From the NCBI GenBank assembly GCA_027490975.1, contig JAIXXA010000028.1:1-54065 (forward strand): DNA of 54,065 bases, written 5' to 3'. The first letter of the stretch is position 1, and the number at the start of each line of letters is the position of its first letter. Below are positions 8,399 through 17,865 of this stretch, one piece after another. A program made the position numbers and the translations under genes. A model generated the notes under the pieces. That model ran no database searches. It saw only the letters and a list, made by a program, of their open reading frames with translations, and was not told the origin of the DNA. The stretch comes from Rhodospirillaceae bacterium (lineage in GTDB: Bacteria > Pseudomonadota > Alphaproteobacteria > CACIAM-22H2).

Positions 8399-8667
8399 GA
8401 GCCGTCGAAGTTCTGAAAGACATCGTTTCGACGATCGGCGAGATCGACGCCGCGCATGTCGCCTGCAAAGACGGCAAGCCGGTCGATCTCCTCGGTCTCG
8501 ACGGCCGCGTGCGCGAGCTGTGCCTGTCGACCTCGGCCTTGCCGCGCGCCGAAGGGCTTGCGTGTGCGGGCGCGCTCGACAGTCTCGTGCAAGCGCTCGA
8601 CCGGCTGCAGCAGGCGTTGCTTGCATTCGCAAGGCGGCCGCAAGCGGTGCCGGGGCTCCATCGATGA
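8395..8667 (+). CDS. Small flagellar-operon protein of unknown function
   Basis: This is a 90-aa soluble, mostly helical protein. It is coupled by 4-base ATGA overlaps to the FlhB-C-like gene before it and fliO after it, which is the main evidence that it is real and flagellar. There is no signal peptide or membrane segment. The C-terminal half (ALDSLVQALDRLQQALLAFA) could form an amphipathic helix, so a small export chaperone is conceivable. No family is recognised with confidence. Confidence 0.65.
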   Translation: MRAVEVLKDIVSTIGEIDAAHVACKDGKPVDLLGLDGRVRELCLSTSALPRAEGLACAGALDSLVQALDRLQQALLAFARRPQAVPGLHR

Positions 8668-8945
8668 CGCTCGATCCCGAAAGCCTGCTCAAATTCGCCG
8701 CCGCCCTCGCCTTCGTCGTGGCGCTGATCGCGGCGGTCGCGTGGGTTGCCAAGCGCTTTGTGCCAGGGGCCGGCGCCATGGCCTCGGCCGGGCGCAAGCG
8801 GCGCCTGCAGACGGTCGAGATCCTGCAGCTCGATTCGAAAACGCGTGCAGTTCTGCTGCGTCGGGACGACACTGAGCATCTCGTCGTGATCGGCCCCGAT
8901 TCGCTGGCCGTCGTCGAAACGATCCGTCCGAACCCCGTTCCGTGA
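8664..8945 (+). CDS. fliO: Flagellar biosynthesis protein FliO
   Basis: This is a single-pass membrane protein that assists assembly of the FliP ring of the flagellar export gate. From the ATG at 8664 it is 93 aa. A transmembrane helix lies at about residues 11-30 (FAAALAFVVALIAAVAWVAK). The conserved FliO cytoplasmic pattern follows: RLQTVEILQLDSKTRAVLLR then DDTEHLVVIGP. It overlaps the preceding stop by 4 bases and is followed 10 bases later by fliP. Confidence 0.92.
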   Translation: MTLDPESLLKFAAALAFVVALIAAVAWVAKRFVPGAGAMASAGRKRRLQTVEILQLDSKTRAVLLRRDDTEHLVVIGPDSLAVVETIRPNPVP

Positions 8946-8955
8946 AGCCCGTCTT

Positions 8956-9705
8956 GTGAAGGCTCCTTTGCGCAAACTCCCGATCTTGGTTCTGGCCGCG
9001 CTCGTCGCGCTGGCGCTGCCGCATGCGGCGGCGGCACAAAGCTTCACGCTCGATCTGGGCGACGGCAGCTCGACCACAGGGCGCATCGTCCAGCTCATTC
9101 TGCTGATGACGGTGCTCACGCTTGCGCCCTCGGTGCTGATGATGGCGACGAGCTTCGTGCGCATCATCGTGGTGCTGTCGCTGCTGCGCACCGCCCTCGG
9201 CACGCAGCAGGCCCCGCCCAATGCCGTGCTCACGTCGCTCGCGCTGTTTTTGACGTTTTTCATCATGCTGCCGACCGGCGAGCAGGCTTGGCGCGAAGGC
9301 ATTTCGCCGCTGATCGAAAACCGCATCACCGAAGCCCAGGCGATCGAGCGCACGGCCAAGCCGTTCCACGATTTCATGATGCGCCAGACGCGCGAAACCG
9401 ATCTGGCGCTCTTCATCGACATCGCGAAGATTCCGCCCCCCGAAACGGCGGAGGCGACCCCCTATCGCGTGCTCGTCCCCGCCTTCATGATTTCGGAATT
9501 GCGGCGTGCCTTCGAGATCGGCTTTCTGCTGTTCATTCCGTTTGTGATCATCGACATGGTCGTGGCGGCTGTCTTGATGTCGATGGGCATGATGATGATG
9601 CCGCCTGCCATCGTTGCCTTGCCGTTCAAATTGATCTTCTTTGTGCTCGTCGACGGCTGGTATCTCGTCGCGGGCTCGCTCGTGCAATCCTTCGCGAGCG
9701 GATAG
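8956..9705 (+). CDS. fliP: Flagellar biosynthesis protein FliP
   Basis: This is a core subunit of the flagellar type III export gate. The 249-aa protein, from a GTG start, has a cleavable signal peptide ending near AAAAQ, as is usual for FliP. It then shows family motifs TSFVRIIVVLSLLRTALGTQ, PYRVLVPAFMISELRRAF and the Met-rich loop VLMSMGMMMMPP. The stop at 9703-9705 abuts the stop of the convergent gene. Confidence 0.97.
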   Translation: MKAPLRKLPILVLAALVALALPHAAAAQSFTLDLGDGSSTTGRIVQLILLMTVLTLAPSVLMMATSFVRIIVVLSLLRTALGTQQAPPNAVLTSLALFLTFFIMLPTGEQAWREGISPLIENRITEAQAIERTAKPFHDFMMRQTRETDLALFIDIAKIPPPETAEATPYRVLVPAFMISELRRAFEIGFLLFIPFVIIDMVVAAVLMSMGMMMMPPAIVALPFKLIFFVLVDGWYLVAGSLVQSFASG

Positions 9706-10116
9706 CTAGGCCGGCGGCAGGCGCTTGATGTCCGACGGCGCGGCTTGGGCCGTCTGCATTTCGGAAGCGGGCGTCACGTCTTTCATGCGCGCCGGGTCGA
9801 TGTCGGCATAGTTTGCCGTGCGCTGTTCGAAACGCACGACGGTCGCGTTGGCGGCCGCGCGCCGCAGGATCGTGCCGACGACGAGGATCAGCACCGAGCC
9901 TGCAATCCAGATCCAAGTCAGCACGATCGTGCCGAACGCCTCGATGAAGGTCAGCACGGACGCAACCGTTCCGCCCGCACCCGGGGCAAGGGCCGACCCT
10001 GCGATCCAGCGCAGCATGTCCCCGCCCAGCGCAATGACGGCCCAGCCGCCCAAGCACAGCAGCGACCAAAACAGGAAACCAAGCCAGGCAAAGCCCGTGA
10101 AGATGCGTCCGACCAT
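9706..10116 (-). CDS. Small membrane protein of unknown function
   Basis: This is a 136-aa protein with two hydrophobic regions, about residues 4-26 and 45-80, and a polar C-terminal tail after ILRRAAANATVVRFEQRTAN. I do not recognise the family. The ATG at 10116 (MVGRIFTGF) is preferred. A start at 10152 would place the hairpin at 10138-10161 inside the coding region. It converges on fliP and lies downstream of acsA on the same strand. Confidence 0.6.
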   Translation of the reverse strand: MVGRIFTGFAWLGFLFWSLLCLGGWAVIALGGDMLRWIAGSALAPGAGGTVASVLTFIEAFGTIVLTWIWIAGSVLILVVGTILRRAAANATVVRFEQRTANYADIDPARMKDVTPASEMQTAQAAPSDIKRLPPA

Positions 10117-10137
10117 GCCCGGTATATAGGGGTGGAC

Positions 10138-10190
10138 GGGCAGGGAATGCAAACCCTGCCCGCCGCCCTCAAACCGACGGCTGCGCCGTC
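10138..10190 (-). terminator. Two adjacent hairpins at the 3' end of acsA
   Basis: There are two inverted repeats. GACGGC-TGC-GCCGTC at 10176-10190 overlaps the acsA stop codon. GGGCAGGG-N8-CCCTGCCC at 10138-10161 is a perfect 8-bp stem. Neither is followed by a clear T-run on the minus strand, so a factor-independent terminator is possible but not certain; they could also protect the mRNA 3' end. Confidence 0.45.
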
Positions 10191-12126
10191 AGCCTTTGTT
10201 CATGCGGTTGTTGACGAGTTCGTCCACCACGCTCGGATCGGCGAGCGTCGAGGTGTCGCCGAGGGCCGAATGTTCGTTGGCGGCGATCTTGCGCAGGATG
10301 CGGCGCATGATCTTGCCCGAACGCGTCTTGGGCAGGCCCGGCGCCCATTGGATCAGATCGGGCGAGGCGATGGGACCGATCTGCTTGCGCACCCAGCCGA
10401 CCAGCTCCTTGCGCAGTTCCTCGGACGTGGCGAGGCCGGCCTTCAGCGTCACGTAGGCGTAGATGCCCTGGCCCTTGATGTCGTGCGGATAACCCACGAC
10501 CGCCGCTTCGGCGACCTTCGGATGTGCGACGAGGGCCGATTCGATTTCCGCCGTGCCCATGCGATGGCCCGACACGTTGATGACGTCGTCCACGCGGCCG
10601 GTGATCCAGTAGTAGCCGTCTTCGTCGCGCCGGCAGCCGTCGCCGGTGAAGTAGTAGCCTTTGAAGGTCGAGAAATAGGTCTCGATGAAGCGCTTGTGGT
10701 CGCCGAACACGGTGCGCGCCTGGCCGGGCCAGCTGTCGGCGATGCACAGATTGCCGTCGGTCGCCCCTTCGAGCAGCTTGCCGTCGTTGTCGACGAGCAA
10801 GGGCTGAACGCCGAAAAACGGCTTGGTCGCCGAACCGGGCTTGGTTGCGATAGCACCGGGCAGCGGCGTGATCAGAATGCCGCCGGTTTCGGTCTGCCAC
10901 CACGTATCGACGATCGGGCAGCGGCCGTCGCCGACGACGTTGTGGTACCAGAGCCAGGCTTCCGGATTGATCGGCTCGCCGACCGACCCGAGGATGCGCA
11001 CGGAGGCATGGCTCGTTTTTTTGACCGGCGCTTCGCCTTCGCGCATCAGCGCGCGGATCGCGGTGGGGGCGGTGTAGAAGATATTGACCTTGTGCTTGTC
11101 CACCACCTGCCAGAAGCGCGAGCTATCCGGATAGTTCGGCACGCCCTCGAACATCAGCGTCGTCGCACCGTTGGCCATCGGCCCGTAGACGATGTAGCTG
11201 TGGCCCGTGACCCAGCCCACGTCGGCCGTGCACCAGTAGATGTCGCCGTCGTGGTAGTCGAACACGTACTGGTGCGTCATCGAAGCGTAGACGAGATAGC
11301 CGCCCGAGGTGTGCAAGACACCCTTGGGTTTGCCGGTCGAGCCCGACGTGTAGAGGATGAAGAGCGGGTCTTCGGCCGCCATTTCGGCGGGCGCGCATTC
11401 GGCGGAAACGCCGGCGGCTTCCTCGTGGTACCAAAGATCGCGCGCCGGATCCCAATCGACCTTGCCGCCCGTGCGTTTGACGACGAGCATCTTCTTGACC
11501 GACGGGCAGCTCTTGAGGGCTGCGTCCGCATTCACTTTGAGCGGCACTTTGCGGCCGCCGCGCAGGCCTTCGTCGGCCGTGATCACGAAATTCGAATCGC
11601 AGTCCTGGATGCGGTTCACGAGCGAATCGGGCGAGAAGCCGCCGAACACGATCGAATGGACGGCGCCGATGCGCGCACATGCGAGCATCGCATAGGCCGC
11701 TTCCGGGATCATCGGCAGATAGATCGTGACGCGGTCGCCTTTCTTGACGCCGTGCTTCTTGAGCACGTTGGCCATGCGGCACGTCTCTTCGTAGGCCTGG
11801 CGGTAGGTGATGTGCTTGTGCTCGTTCGGGTCGTCGCCTTCCCAGATGATCGCAACCTGGTCGCCGCGCTTGGCCAGATGCCGGTCGAGGCAGTTGGCCG
11901 ACACGTTGAGCGTGCCGTCCTCGTACCATTTGATCGCAACGTCGCCCGTGAAGCTCGTGTTCTTGACCTTCGTATAGGGCTTGATCCAGTCGATGCGCTT
12001 GCCCGCCTCGCCCCAGAACCCCGCCGGATCGGCCACCGACCGGTCGTACATCGACTTATATTTGGCGGCGTCGATCAGCGCCGATTTGGCGATGTTGGCC
12101 GGGACGGGAAAGAGTTCGTTGGACAT
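10189..12126 (-). CDS. acsA: Acetyl-coenzyme A synthetase
   Basis: This enzyme activates acetate to acetyl-CoA through acetyl-AMP in the cytosol. At 645 aa it has typical Acs length, starting at [17 protein letters not shown], with an AGGGAG-type ribosome site upstream. Visible motifs are the AMP-binding P-loop [22 protein letters not shown], and the C-terminal [13 protein letters not shown] containing the lysine whose acetylation inactivates Acs in other bacteria. The open frame extends further upstream but without family similarity. Confidence 0.97.
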   Translation of the reverse strand: MSNELFPVPANIAKSALIDAAKYKSMYDRSVADPAGFWGEAGKRIDWIKPYTKVKNTSFTGDVAIKWYEDGTLNVSANCLDRHLAKRGDQVAIIWEGDDPNEHKHITYRQAYEETCRMANVLKKHGVKKGDRVTIYLPMIPEAAYAMLACARIGAVHSIVFGGFSPDSLVNRIQDCDSNFVITADEGLRGGRKVPLKVNADAALKSCPSVKKMLVVKRTGGKVDWDPARDLWYHEEAAGVSAECAPAEMAAEDPLFILYTSGSTGKPKGVLHTSGGYLVYASMTHQYVFDYHDGDIYWCTADVGWVTGHSYIVYGPMANGATTLMFEGVPNYPDSSRFWQVVDKHKVNIFYTAPTAIRALMREGEAPVKKTSHASVRILGSVGEPINPEAWLWYHNVVGDGRCPIVDTWWQTETGGILITPLPGAIATKPGSATKPFFGVQPLLVDNDGKLLEGATDGNLCIADSWPGQARTVFGDHKRFIETYFSTFKGYYFTGDGCRRDEDGYYWITGRVDDVINVSGHRMGTAEIESALVAHPKVAEAAVVGYPHDIKGQGIYAYVTLKAGLATSEELRKELVGWVRKQIGPIASPDLIQWAPGLPKTRSGKIMRRILRKIAANEHSALGDTSTLADPSVVDELVNNRMNKG

Positions 12127-12241
12127 GTGGGGGACTCCCTGTTGGCGCGGCCGCTTGGGCGGCCGTCTTGCGACGACGATTGGGGTCGGTTTTAGGGCGC
12201 CATCCGGCCGGTTGCAAGCCGTTCGAGACCGGGTTTGGCCG

Positions 12242-12598
12242 TCAATCGGCCGATTTGTCCCAAACGAGCACGGGGCCTGAAGTTGCGTCGCCGTCGACGA
12301 GCCGCACGGCGATGGCGGAAAGCCCGCGCCCGCGCGTGGGCCCGGCAAGGCAGCGCCCGTCTTCGATCGCGAACAGCGCGCCGTGCATCGCGCACATGAT
12401 CATCGTGCGCGACGGATCGAGGAACTGGTCGCTTGTCCAGTCGAGCGGCACCAGCGCATGCGGGCAGCGATTGCGATAGCCGTAGATCTTGTCGCCCTTG
12501 CGCATCACGAAGATTTCTTCACGTTTTTCGGCCTCGCCGAACACGAACCCCTTGCCGCCTGGATCGGGAATTTCGTCGAGCCGGCACAGCACCGTCAT
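12242..12598 (-). CDS. Rieske [2Fe-2S] domain protein
   Basis: This is a small soluble electron carrier or ferredoxin-like subunit, 118 aa. The two cluster-binding motifs are [10 protein letters not shown] (CxH) and CAMHGALF (CxxH). This is the single-domain type resembling NirD or ferredoxin components, without a signal peptide. The start ATG at 12598 overlaps the stop of the EVE gene (ATGA), so the two are translationally coupled. No oxygenase or reductase partner is adjacent. Confidence 0.88.
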   Translation of the reverse strand: MTVLCRLDEIPDPGGKGFVFGEAEKREEIFVMRKGDKIYGYRNRCPHALVPLDWTSDQFLDPSRTMIMCAMHGALFAIEDGRCLAGPTRGRGLSAIAVRLVDGDATSGPVLVWDKSAD

Positions 12599-13008
12599 GG
12601 GGCAATGCCCAAGCGCTTGCAGACGAATTTCCATTCCGCCGGGCGCACCGGCTGCACCGACAGGCGCGACATCTTGAGGAGCGCCATTTCGGCCAGCTCG
12701 GGCAGCGTCTTGATCGTCGCCAGGCCGAGCGGGGTTGCGGCCGGCGCGAGCGGGGCCACATCGACCATGAACCATTCGCCCTTTTCCGCACTCGGATCGG
12801 GATAGGCTTCGCGCACGACTTCCATCGTGCCGACGATCTCCTTGCCGATGTTGGAATGGTAGAAAAACGCGCGGTCGCCTTTTTTCATGGCTTTGAGATT
12901 GAGCTTGGCGAGATGGTTGCGCACGCCGTCCCACGAACCGCGCTTGTCGGCGACGAGTTTCGACCACGGATAGACGTCGGGCTCGCTTTTCATCAGCCAA
13001 TAGGCCAT
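12595..13008 (-). CDS. EVE domain-containing protein
   Basis: This is a 137-aa single EVE-domain protein of the PUA-like fold (thymocyte nuclear protein 1 type). The family start MAYWLMKSEPDVYPW, then SWDGVRNHLAKLNLKAMKKG and AFFYHSNIGKEIVG, are clear. EVE domains bind modified nucleobases in DNA or RNA; the ligand here is unknown. It lies directly downstream of gpsA (3-base gap) and overlaps the Rieske gene. Confidence 0.92.
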   Translation of the reverse strand: MAYWLMKSEPDVYPWSKLVADKRGSWDGVRNHLAKLNLKAMKKGDRAFFYHSNIGKEIVGTMEVVREAYPDPSAEKGEWFMVDVAPLAPAATPLGLATIKTLPELAEMALLKMSRLSVQPVRPAEWKFVCKRLGIAP

Positions 13009-13011
13009 CTC

Positions 13012-14022
13012 TCATTCCTCTTTGAGCGGACGGTTGAGCAGCGCATCCACGGTCCGTGCCACGCTCGCACCGTGGTGCAGAATCGCGTCGAGGGCGGCGA
13101 CGATCGGCATATCGACGCCCTTTTGGCGGGCAAGGGCGCCGACCGATGCGGCCCCTTCCACGCCTTCGATCACGGCATGCGCCAGACCCAAGGCCGGGTC
13201 GGCGAGCGCTTGCGTCGGCGTGAGGCCGCGCCCCAATGCGCGCCCGAAGCGCATGTTGCGCGACTGGTCGTTGTTGCACGTGAGTGCGAGGTCGCCAAGG
13301 CCCGAAAGTCCCATCAAGGTTTCGGCGCGGCCGCCGAGCGCCACGCCCAAGCGGACCATTTCGGCGAGGCCGCGCGTCATCAAGGCGGCGCGCGCATTGT
13401 CGCCAAGCGCGAGCCCAGCCACGATGCCGCAGCCCAATGCCACGACGTTTTTGACGGCCCCGCCGACTTGGGCGCCGACCACATCGTCGTTGCGGTAGAT
13501 GCGGAAACGAGGTGTTGCCAAAGCCTGTGCGAGCGCTTGGCCGAGCGTCGCGTCGCTCGCGGCAAGCGTGACGGCCGTGGGCTGCGCCAGCGCCACTTCG
13601 CGCGCGAAGGTGGGGCCGGTCAAGATCGCGATCGGATGGCTCGGGGCGGCGTGCTGCGCCACATCGCTCATCAAGGCGCCGGTGCCAAGCTCTATGCCTT
13701 TGGTCGCAAGGATGAGCGGCACGCCAGCCGGCAGCGCCAAGTGCTGCAAGGTTGCGCGCAGATGCTGGGCCGGTGTCGCCGCCAGCACGATGTCGGCCTC
13801 GGCGGCCGCCGCGCCGAGGTCGGACGTGGCATCGATCGCGGGATCGAGAGCCACGCCCGGCAAATACACGGCGTTGGTGTGGCGTTCGGCGATTTCGGCA
13901 ACGGTCGCGGTCTCGTACGCCCACAAAGTGGGTTTGAGGCCCGCGCGTGCCGCCGTTTGCGCGAGTGCTGTGCCCCAGGCACCGGCTCCAATCACGGCGA
14001 TCTTTTTGAACGTGCGGCTCAC
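13012..14022 (-). CDS. gpsA: NAD(P)H-dependent glycerol-3-phosphate dehydrogenase
   Basis: This enzyme reduces dihydroxyacetone phosphate to sn-glycerol-3-phosphate for phospholipid synthesis. From the GTG at 14022 it is 336 aa. The N-terminal nucleotide-binding motif is AVIGAGAWGTALAQ, and the catalytic region includes GAVKNVVALGCGIVAGL and NARAALMTRGLAEM. The GTG start overlaps the tsaD stop as GTGA, indicating translational coupling; tsaD-gpsA neighbourhoods are common in alphaproteobacteria. Confidence 0.95.
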   Translation of the reverse strand: MSRTFKKIAVIGAGAWGTALAQTAARAGLKPTLWAYETATVAEIAERHTNAVYLPGVALDPAIDATSDLGAAAAEADIVLAATPAQHLRATLQHLALPAGVPLILATKGIELGTGALMSDVAQHAAPSHPIAILTGPTFAREVALAQPTAVTLAASDATLGQALAQALATPRFRIYRNDDVVGAQVGGAVKNVVALGCGIVAGLALGDNARAALMTRGLAEMVRLGVALGGRAETLMGLSGLGDLALTCNNDQSRNMRFGRALGRGLTPTQALADPALGLAHAVIEGVEGAASVGALARQKGVDMPIVAALDAILHHGASVARTVDALLNRPLKEE

Positions 14023-15059
14023 GGCGCGGTCGCCCTTGCGAGTTCCTCGAGCGGCCAGCGCGGCCGGCAGGCAATGCCGAGCCCGTCGCTCAAGCCAAGC
14101 TGCAAGCGCTCGATCCCGGCCCAGGCGATCATTGCGGCATTGTCGGTGCACAAGGCGGGCGGCGGGGCCACAAACGCGAGGCCGAACCGGTCGGCCGTTT
14201 TTGCCAGACGCTGGCCCAAGGTGCGGTTGGCGGCAACCCCGCCGGCCACGACCAAATGGTTGGCGGCCGGAAATTCTGCCACGAACATGCGCGCGGCATT
14301 GGCCGTGCGGTCGGCGAGCGTGTCGGCAACGGCCGCCTGGAAAGATGCGGCGATGTCGGCGCGGGCGTTTTCGTCGAGCGGGCCGACTTTTTCGACCAGC
14401 AAGCGCACGGCCGTCTTGAGGCCGGCAAACGAAAAATCGCAGCCTGCCCGGCCCAGCAAGGGGCGCGGCAGATCGAAGCGTTTGGCGCTGCCGCTATGTG
14501 CCAGCCGCTCGATCTCGGGTCCGCCCGGATAAGGCAAGCCCAGCAATTTGGCGACTTTGTCGAACGCTTCGCCGACCGCATCGTCGAGCGTGCTGCCGAG
14601 CAGGCGATAGCGCCCGACGCCCAACACGCCCAGCAACTGGCAATGCCCGCCCGAGACCAGCAGGAGCAGATAAGGAAACCGCACATCCGTGCCCATGCGT
14701 GCCGACAGCGCGTGCCCTTCGAGATGGTTGACCGCAACGAAGGGCAGCCCGCGCGCGAGGGATGCCGCCTTGCCGAATGTGGCGCCGACGATCACGCCGC
14801 CGATGAGGCCTGGCCCCGTGGTCGCTGCGACCGCTTCGATATCTTGCCAGCCGAGGCCGGCGGCGGCGAAGGTCTCGTCCACCAAGCGCGGCAGATGGGC
14901 AAGGTGCGAACGGGCCGCGATCTCGGGCACGATACCGCCGAAGGGCGCGTGCTCGCGCGTCTGCGAGAGCAGGCGCTGCGCCAAGATGCGCCCGTCCGGC
15001 GCCACAAGGGCGGCGGCGGTTTCGTCGCAGCTGGTTTCGAGACCCAGAATCGGTTTCAT
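14019..15059 (-). CDS. tsaD: tRNA N6-adenosine threonylcarbamoyltransferase TsaD
   Basis: This is the catalytic subunit that forms t6A37 on tRNAs decoding ANN codons. The 346-aa protein begins MKPILGLETSCDETAAALV and carries the metal-binding HxxxH in VNHLEGHALSAR, LLLVSGGHCQL, and LPYPGGPEIERLA. It is divergent from hemC across a 95-base spacer. Confidence 0.97.
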   Translation of the reverse strand: MKPILGLETSCDETAAALVAPDGRILAQRLLSQTREHAPFGGIVPEIAARSHLAHLPRLVDETFAAAGLGWQDIEAVAATTGPGLIGGVIVGATFGKAASLARGLPFVAVNHLEGHALSARMGTDVRFPYLLLLVSGGHCQLLGVLGVGRYRLLGSTLDDAVGEAFDKVAKLLGLPYPGGPEIERLAHSGSAKRFDLPRPLLGRAGCDFSFAGLKTAVRLLVEKVGPLDENARADIAASFQAAVADTLADRTANAARMFVAEFPAANHLVVAGGVAANRTLGQRLAKTADRFGLAFVAPPPALCTDNAAMIAWAGIERLQLGLSDGLGIACRPRWPLEELARATAP

Positions 15060-15102
15060 CGGCGCCAGCTTTAGCCGATCCGGGGCGCACCTGAAAGCGC
15101 GC

Positions 15103-15132
15103 TTGCAGCGACCCCGCGCGGCACGCGATAAA
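15103..15132 (+). promoter_or_regulatory. Putative sigma-70-type promoter of hemC
   Basis: TTGCAG at 15103-15108 and GATAAA at 15127-15132 are separated by 18 bases and lie about 22 bases before the hemC ATG. The match is approximate and by eye only. Confidence 0.3.
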
Positions 15133-15154
15133 GGGCGTTAAGGACAGGGGGACC

Positions 15155-16084
15155 ATGACGGCTTTATTGCGGATCGGAACGCGCGGCTCGCCGCTGGCGC
15201 TGTGGCAGGCCAACGAAACCAAGCGGTTGCTGGCAGCGGCCCATCCGGCTTTGGCGGCCGAAGGGGCGATCGCCATCACGGTGATCAAGACCACGGGCGA
15301 CCGGATTCAAGACCGCACACTTGCGGAAGCCGGCGGCAAGGGCTTGTTCACCAAGGAGATCGAGGAAGCGCTGCTGGCGTGCGAAATCGACCTTGCCGTC
15401 CATTCGATGAAGGACGTGCCGACCTTCCTGCCCGCAGGGCTGGGGATCGTCACCATGCTGAAGCGCGAAGATCCGCGCGACGCGCTGATTGCGGGCCCCG
15501 GTGTTGCCGGGCTCGACGATCTTCCCAAGGGCACGGTCGTGGGGACGGCAAGCTTGCGGCGCGGGGCGCAGCTGCGCGCCCGGCGCCCGGACATCGTGGT
15601 GGTTCCGTTGCGCGGCAACGTCGATACGCGGCTCGAGAAAGTGCGCAACGGCACGGTCGGGGCCACGTTCCTTGCCTATGCGGGCTTGAAGCGCCTCGGG
15701 CGCCTAGCCGACGTGAGCGCCGTGCTATCGACGGCCGACATGCTGCCGGCCGTGGCGCAAGGGGCGATCGGCATCGAATGCCGCCTCGACGATGCGCAAA
15801 CGCGCAGCTATCTCGCCGCCCTCGACGATGCGCCTACGCATGTGGCCGTCACGGCCGAGCGCGGGCTGCTCGAGCGGCTCGACGGTTCGTGCCGCACGCC
15901 GATCGGCGCTTTGGCGATCGGGCTCGAGGGCGACCGCCTGCGGCTCGACGGTCTTGTGGTGCGTCCCGACGGCAGCGGGCTGCTGACGACCTCGCGCGAA
16001 GGCCCCAAGAGCGATGCGCTGGCAATGGGCGAAGACGCGGGCGAGGAACTCAAAGGCCGCGCCGGCCCGGGCTATTTCCAATGA
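15155..16084 (+). CDS. hemC: Porphobilinogen deaminase (hydroxymethylbilane synthase)
   Basis: This enzyme polymerises four porphobilinogens to hydroxymethylbilane in tetrapyrrole synthesis. The 309-aa protein shows RIGTRGSPLALWQA near the N-terminus and AVHSMKDVPT. Cys246 in GSCRTPIGALA is the attachment site of the dipyrromethane cofactor. It overlaps hemD by ATGA and heads the haem block. Confidence 0.97.
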   Translation: MTALLRIGTRGSPLALWQANETKRLLAAAHPALAAEGAIAITVIKTTGDRIQDRTLAEAGGKGLFTKEIEEALLACEIDLAVHSMKDVPTFLPAGLGIVTMLKREDPRDALIAGPGVAGLDDLPKGTVVGTASLRRGAQLRARRPDIVVVPLRGNVDTRLEKVRNGTVGATFLAYAGLKRLGRLADVSAVLSTADMLPAVAQGAIGIECRLDDAQTRSYLAALDDAPTHVAVTAERGLLERLDGSCRTPIGALAIGLEGDRLRLDGLVVRPDGSGLLTTSREGPKSDALAMGEDAGEELKGRAGPGYFQ

Positions 16085-17850
16085 CGGCGCCCAAGCGCCG
16101 CCTGCAGATCCTGGTTACGCGGCCGCGCGGCGAGGCCGATCTGTTTGCGGTCGCCCTCGCCATGCGCGGGCACGACGCGGTGGTGGCCCCCTTGCTCGAC
16201 ATCGTCGTGGACGATGCCCCGCCGCTCGACCTTGCGGGCGTGCAGGCCGTGCTCTTCACATCGGCCAACGGCGTGCGCGCTTTTGCGCATACGCAGAAGC
16301 GCCGCGACCTCAAAGCCTTCTGCGTGGGCGACGCGACGGCGGCAGCGGCGCGCAATGCGGGCTTCGGTGCCGTCGAAAGTGCGTCGGGCGACGTCGAAAC
16401 CTTGGCAGCTTTGGTGCAAAAGCGCCTCGATCCCAAGGACGGAACGTTGATCCATGCCACGGGTACCGCGGTTGCGGGCGATCTTGCCGGCGTATTGGGC
16501 GCCGAAGGCTTCGACGTGCGCCGCGTCCAACTCTATCGCGCCGACACGGCGACGAAACTGCCCGACGATGCGGCCGAGGCGTTGCGCCATGGGCGCATCG
16601 ACGTGGTCACGTTCTTTTCGCCGCGCACGGCCGAAATCTTCGCGCGCCTCGTGCACGAGGCCGGGCTGGGCGACAAGCTCGCGCGCGTGACGGCCCTTGC
16701 TCTTGCCCCCAGTGCGCTCGAGATCGCGCGCGAGCAAGGTTGCCGTTTCAAGGCGGCGATCGCGGCCGACCAGCCCAACGAAACTGCGCTGCTCGAGGCG
16801 GTCGATCGTTTGGCCGAGGTACTCGATACGCCGGCAAGCGAGCCGGGCCCGCGCCCTGCAGCCGCAAAGCCTGCGGCCGCAGCGCCGTCGCCGACATCGC
16901 CGCCCGCGGTTTCGCGCGGCGTATTGCTGCCTTTCGTGATGGCGGTGATTGCCGGCGGCATCGGGGCGGGCGGTGTGCTCTATTGGCAGAACACGATCGC
17001 GGCGCCCAAGACCGGCATTTCGGCGACGGTAGCCGTACCGCCGGCAACCGGTGCGTTCGAACAGCGTTTGGCGGCCGTGGATCGGCGGCTGGCGCAGATC
17101 GAACAACGCCCGGCGCCGACGGTTGCACCGGCGGCACCCGGCGCCGCCGTCGATCTTGGCCCGCTCGAATCGCGGCTCGAAGCGCTCGAGGCGCGTATCC
17201 AGGTCGATCCGGGCACGCAAGCGGCGCTGGCCGCCATGATGGCCGAAAATCGCCGCTTGGCGGGCGAACTGGCGCGCATCCAGGCCGAAGTCGAGCGCCT
17301 GCAGGGCGGCATCGTCGAGCAAACCACCGATCGTGCTTCCGTGCGGCGCGCGGAGTTTCGCTTGGCCGTGGGCCAGTTGCGCGACGCGGCGATGGCGGGT
17401 CGGCCCTTTGCCGCCGAACTCGCCCTCGTGCGCGAGATGGCGGGCGAGGCGCGGCGGCCCGAAGATTTTTCGGCGCTGGTCCAGGCGGCCGAGCGCGGGC
17501 TTGAGACGCGCGCCGCATTGGCAAGGCGCTTTCCGGCACTCGCCAACGCAATGGTTGCCGCCGCGCGCACGGGCGAAGTTGCCGGGCGCTGGGGCGAACT
17601 GCTCGAACGCGTGCAGGGCCTGCTGTCGATCCGGCGCGTGGGCGAAATTGCGGGCGACGATGCAAGTGCGCGCGTGGCGCGCGCCGAAGTGATGGCGAAT
17701 GCGGGCGATCTTGCGGGCGCACTTGCCGCGTTCGACGGCGTGCAAGGGGCGGCGTGGATCGCACCGGCGCGCGGCTGGATCGAGGCCGTGCGTCTGCGCC
17801 TGGCGGTGGAGCGCGAAATCGCAGCCCTTGCCGCTGCCGGCGGCGGCTGA
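16081..17850 (+). CDS. hemD: Uroporphyrinogen-III synthase fused to mitofilin (Mic60)-like membrane protein
   Basis: This single uninterrupted 589-aa frame joins two normally separate proteins. Residues 1 to about 245 form HemD (ILVTRPRGEADLFAVALAMR, VLFTSANGVRAFA), which cyclises hydroxymethylbilane to uroporphyrinogen III. A Pro/Ala linker leads to a transmembrane helix at about 281-302 (LLPFVMAVIAGGIGAGGVLY). A predicted coiled coil (about 320-425) and a helical C-terminal domain like the COG4223/alphaproteobacterial mitofilin family follow. In relatives a mitofilin-like gene commonly sits just after hemD. The HemD part would be tethered in the cytoplasm with the coiled coil in the periplasm. 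It is coupled to hemC by ATGA. Confidence 0.88.
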   Translation: MTAPKRRLQILVTRPRGEADLFAVALAMRGHDAVVAPLLDIVVDDAPPLDLAGVQAVLFTSANGVRAFAHTQKRRDLKAFCVGDATAAAARNAGFGAVESASGDVETLAALVQKRLDPKDGTLIHATGTAVAGDLAGVLGAEGFDVRRVQLYRADTATKLPDDAAEALRHGRIDVVTFFSPRTAEIFARLVHEAGLGDKLARVTALALAPSALEIAREQGCRFKAAIAADQPNETALLEAVDRLAEVLDTPASEPGPRPAAAKPAAAAPSPTSPPAVSRGVLLPFVMAVIAGGIGAGGVLYWQNTIAAPKTGISATVAVPPATGAFEQRLAAVDRRLAQIEQRPAPTVAPAAPGAAVDLGPLESRLEALEARIQVDPGTQAALAAMMAENRRLAGELARIQAEVERLQGGIVEQTTDRASVRRAEFRLAVGQLRDAAMAGRPFAAELALVREMAGEARRPEDFSALVQAAERGLETRAALARRFPALANAMVAAARTGEVAGRWGELLERVQGLLSIRRVGEIAGDDASARVARAEVMANAGDLAGALAAFDGVQGAAWIAPARGWIEAVRLRLAVEREIAALAAAGGG

Positions 17851-17865
17851 GCGGGGCCGGAAGCG

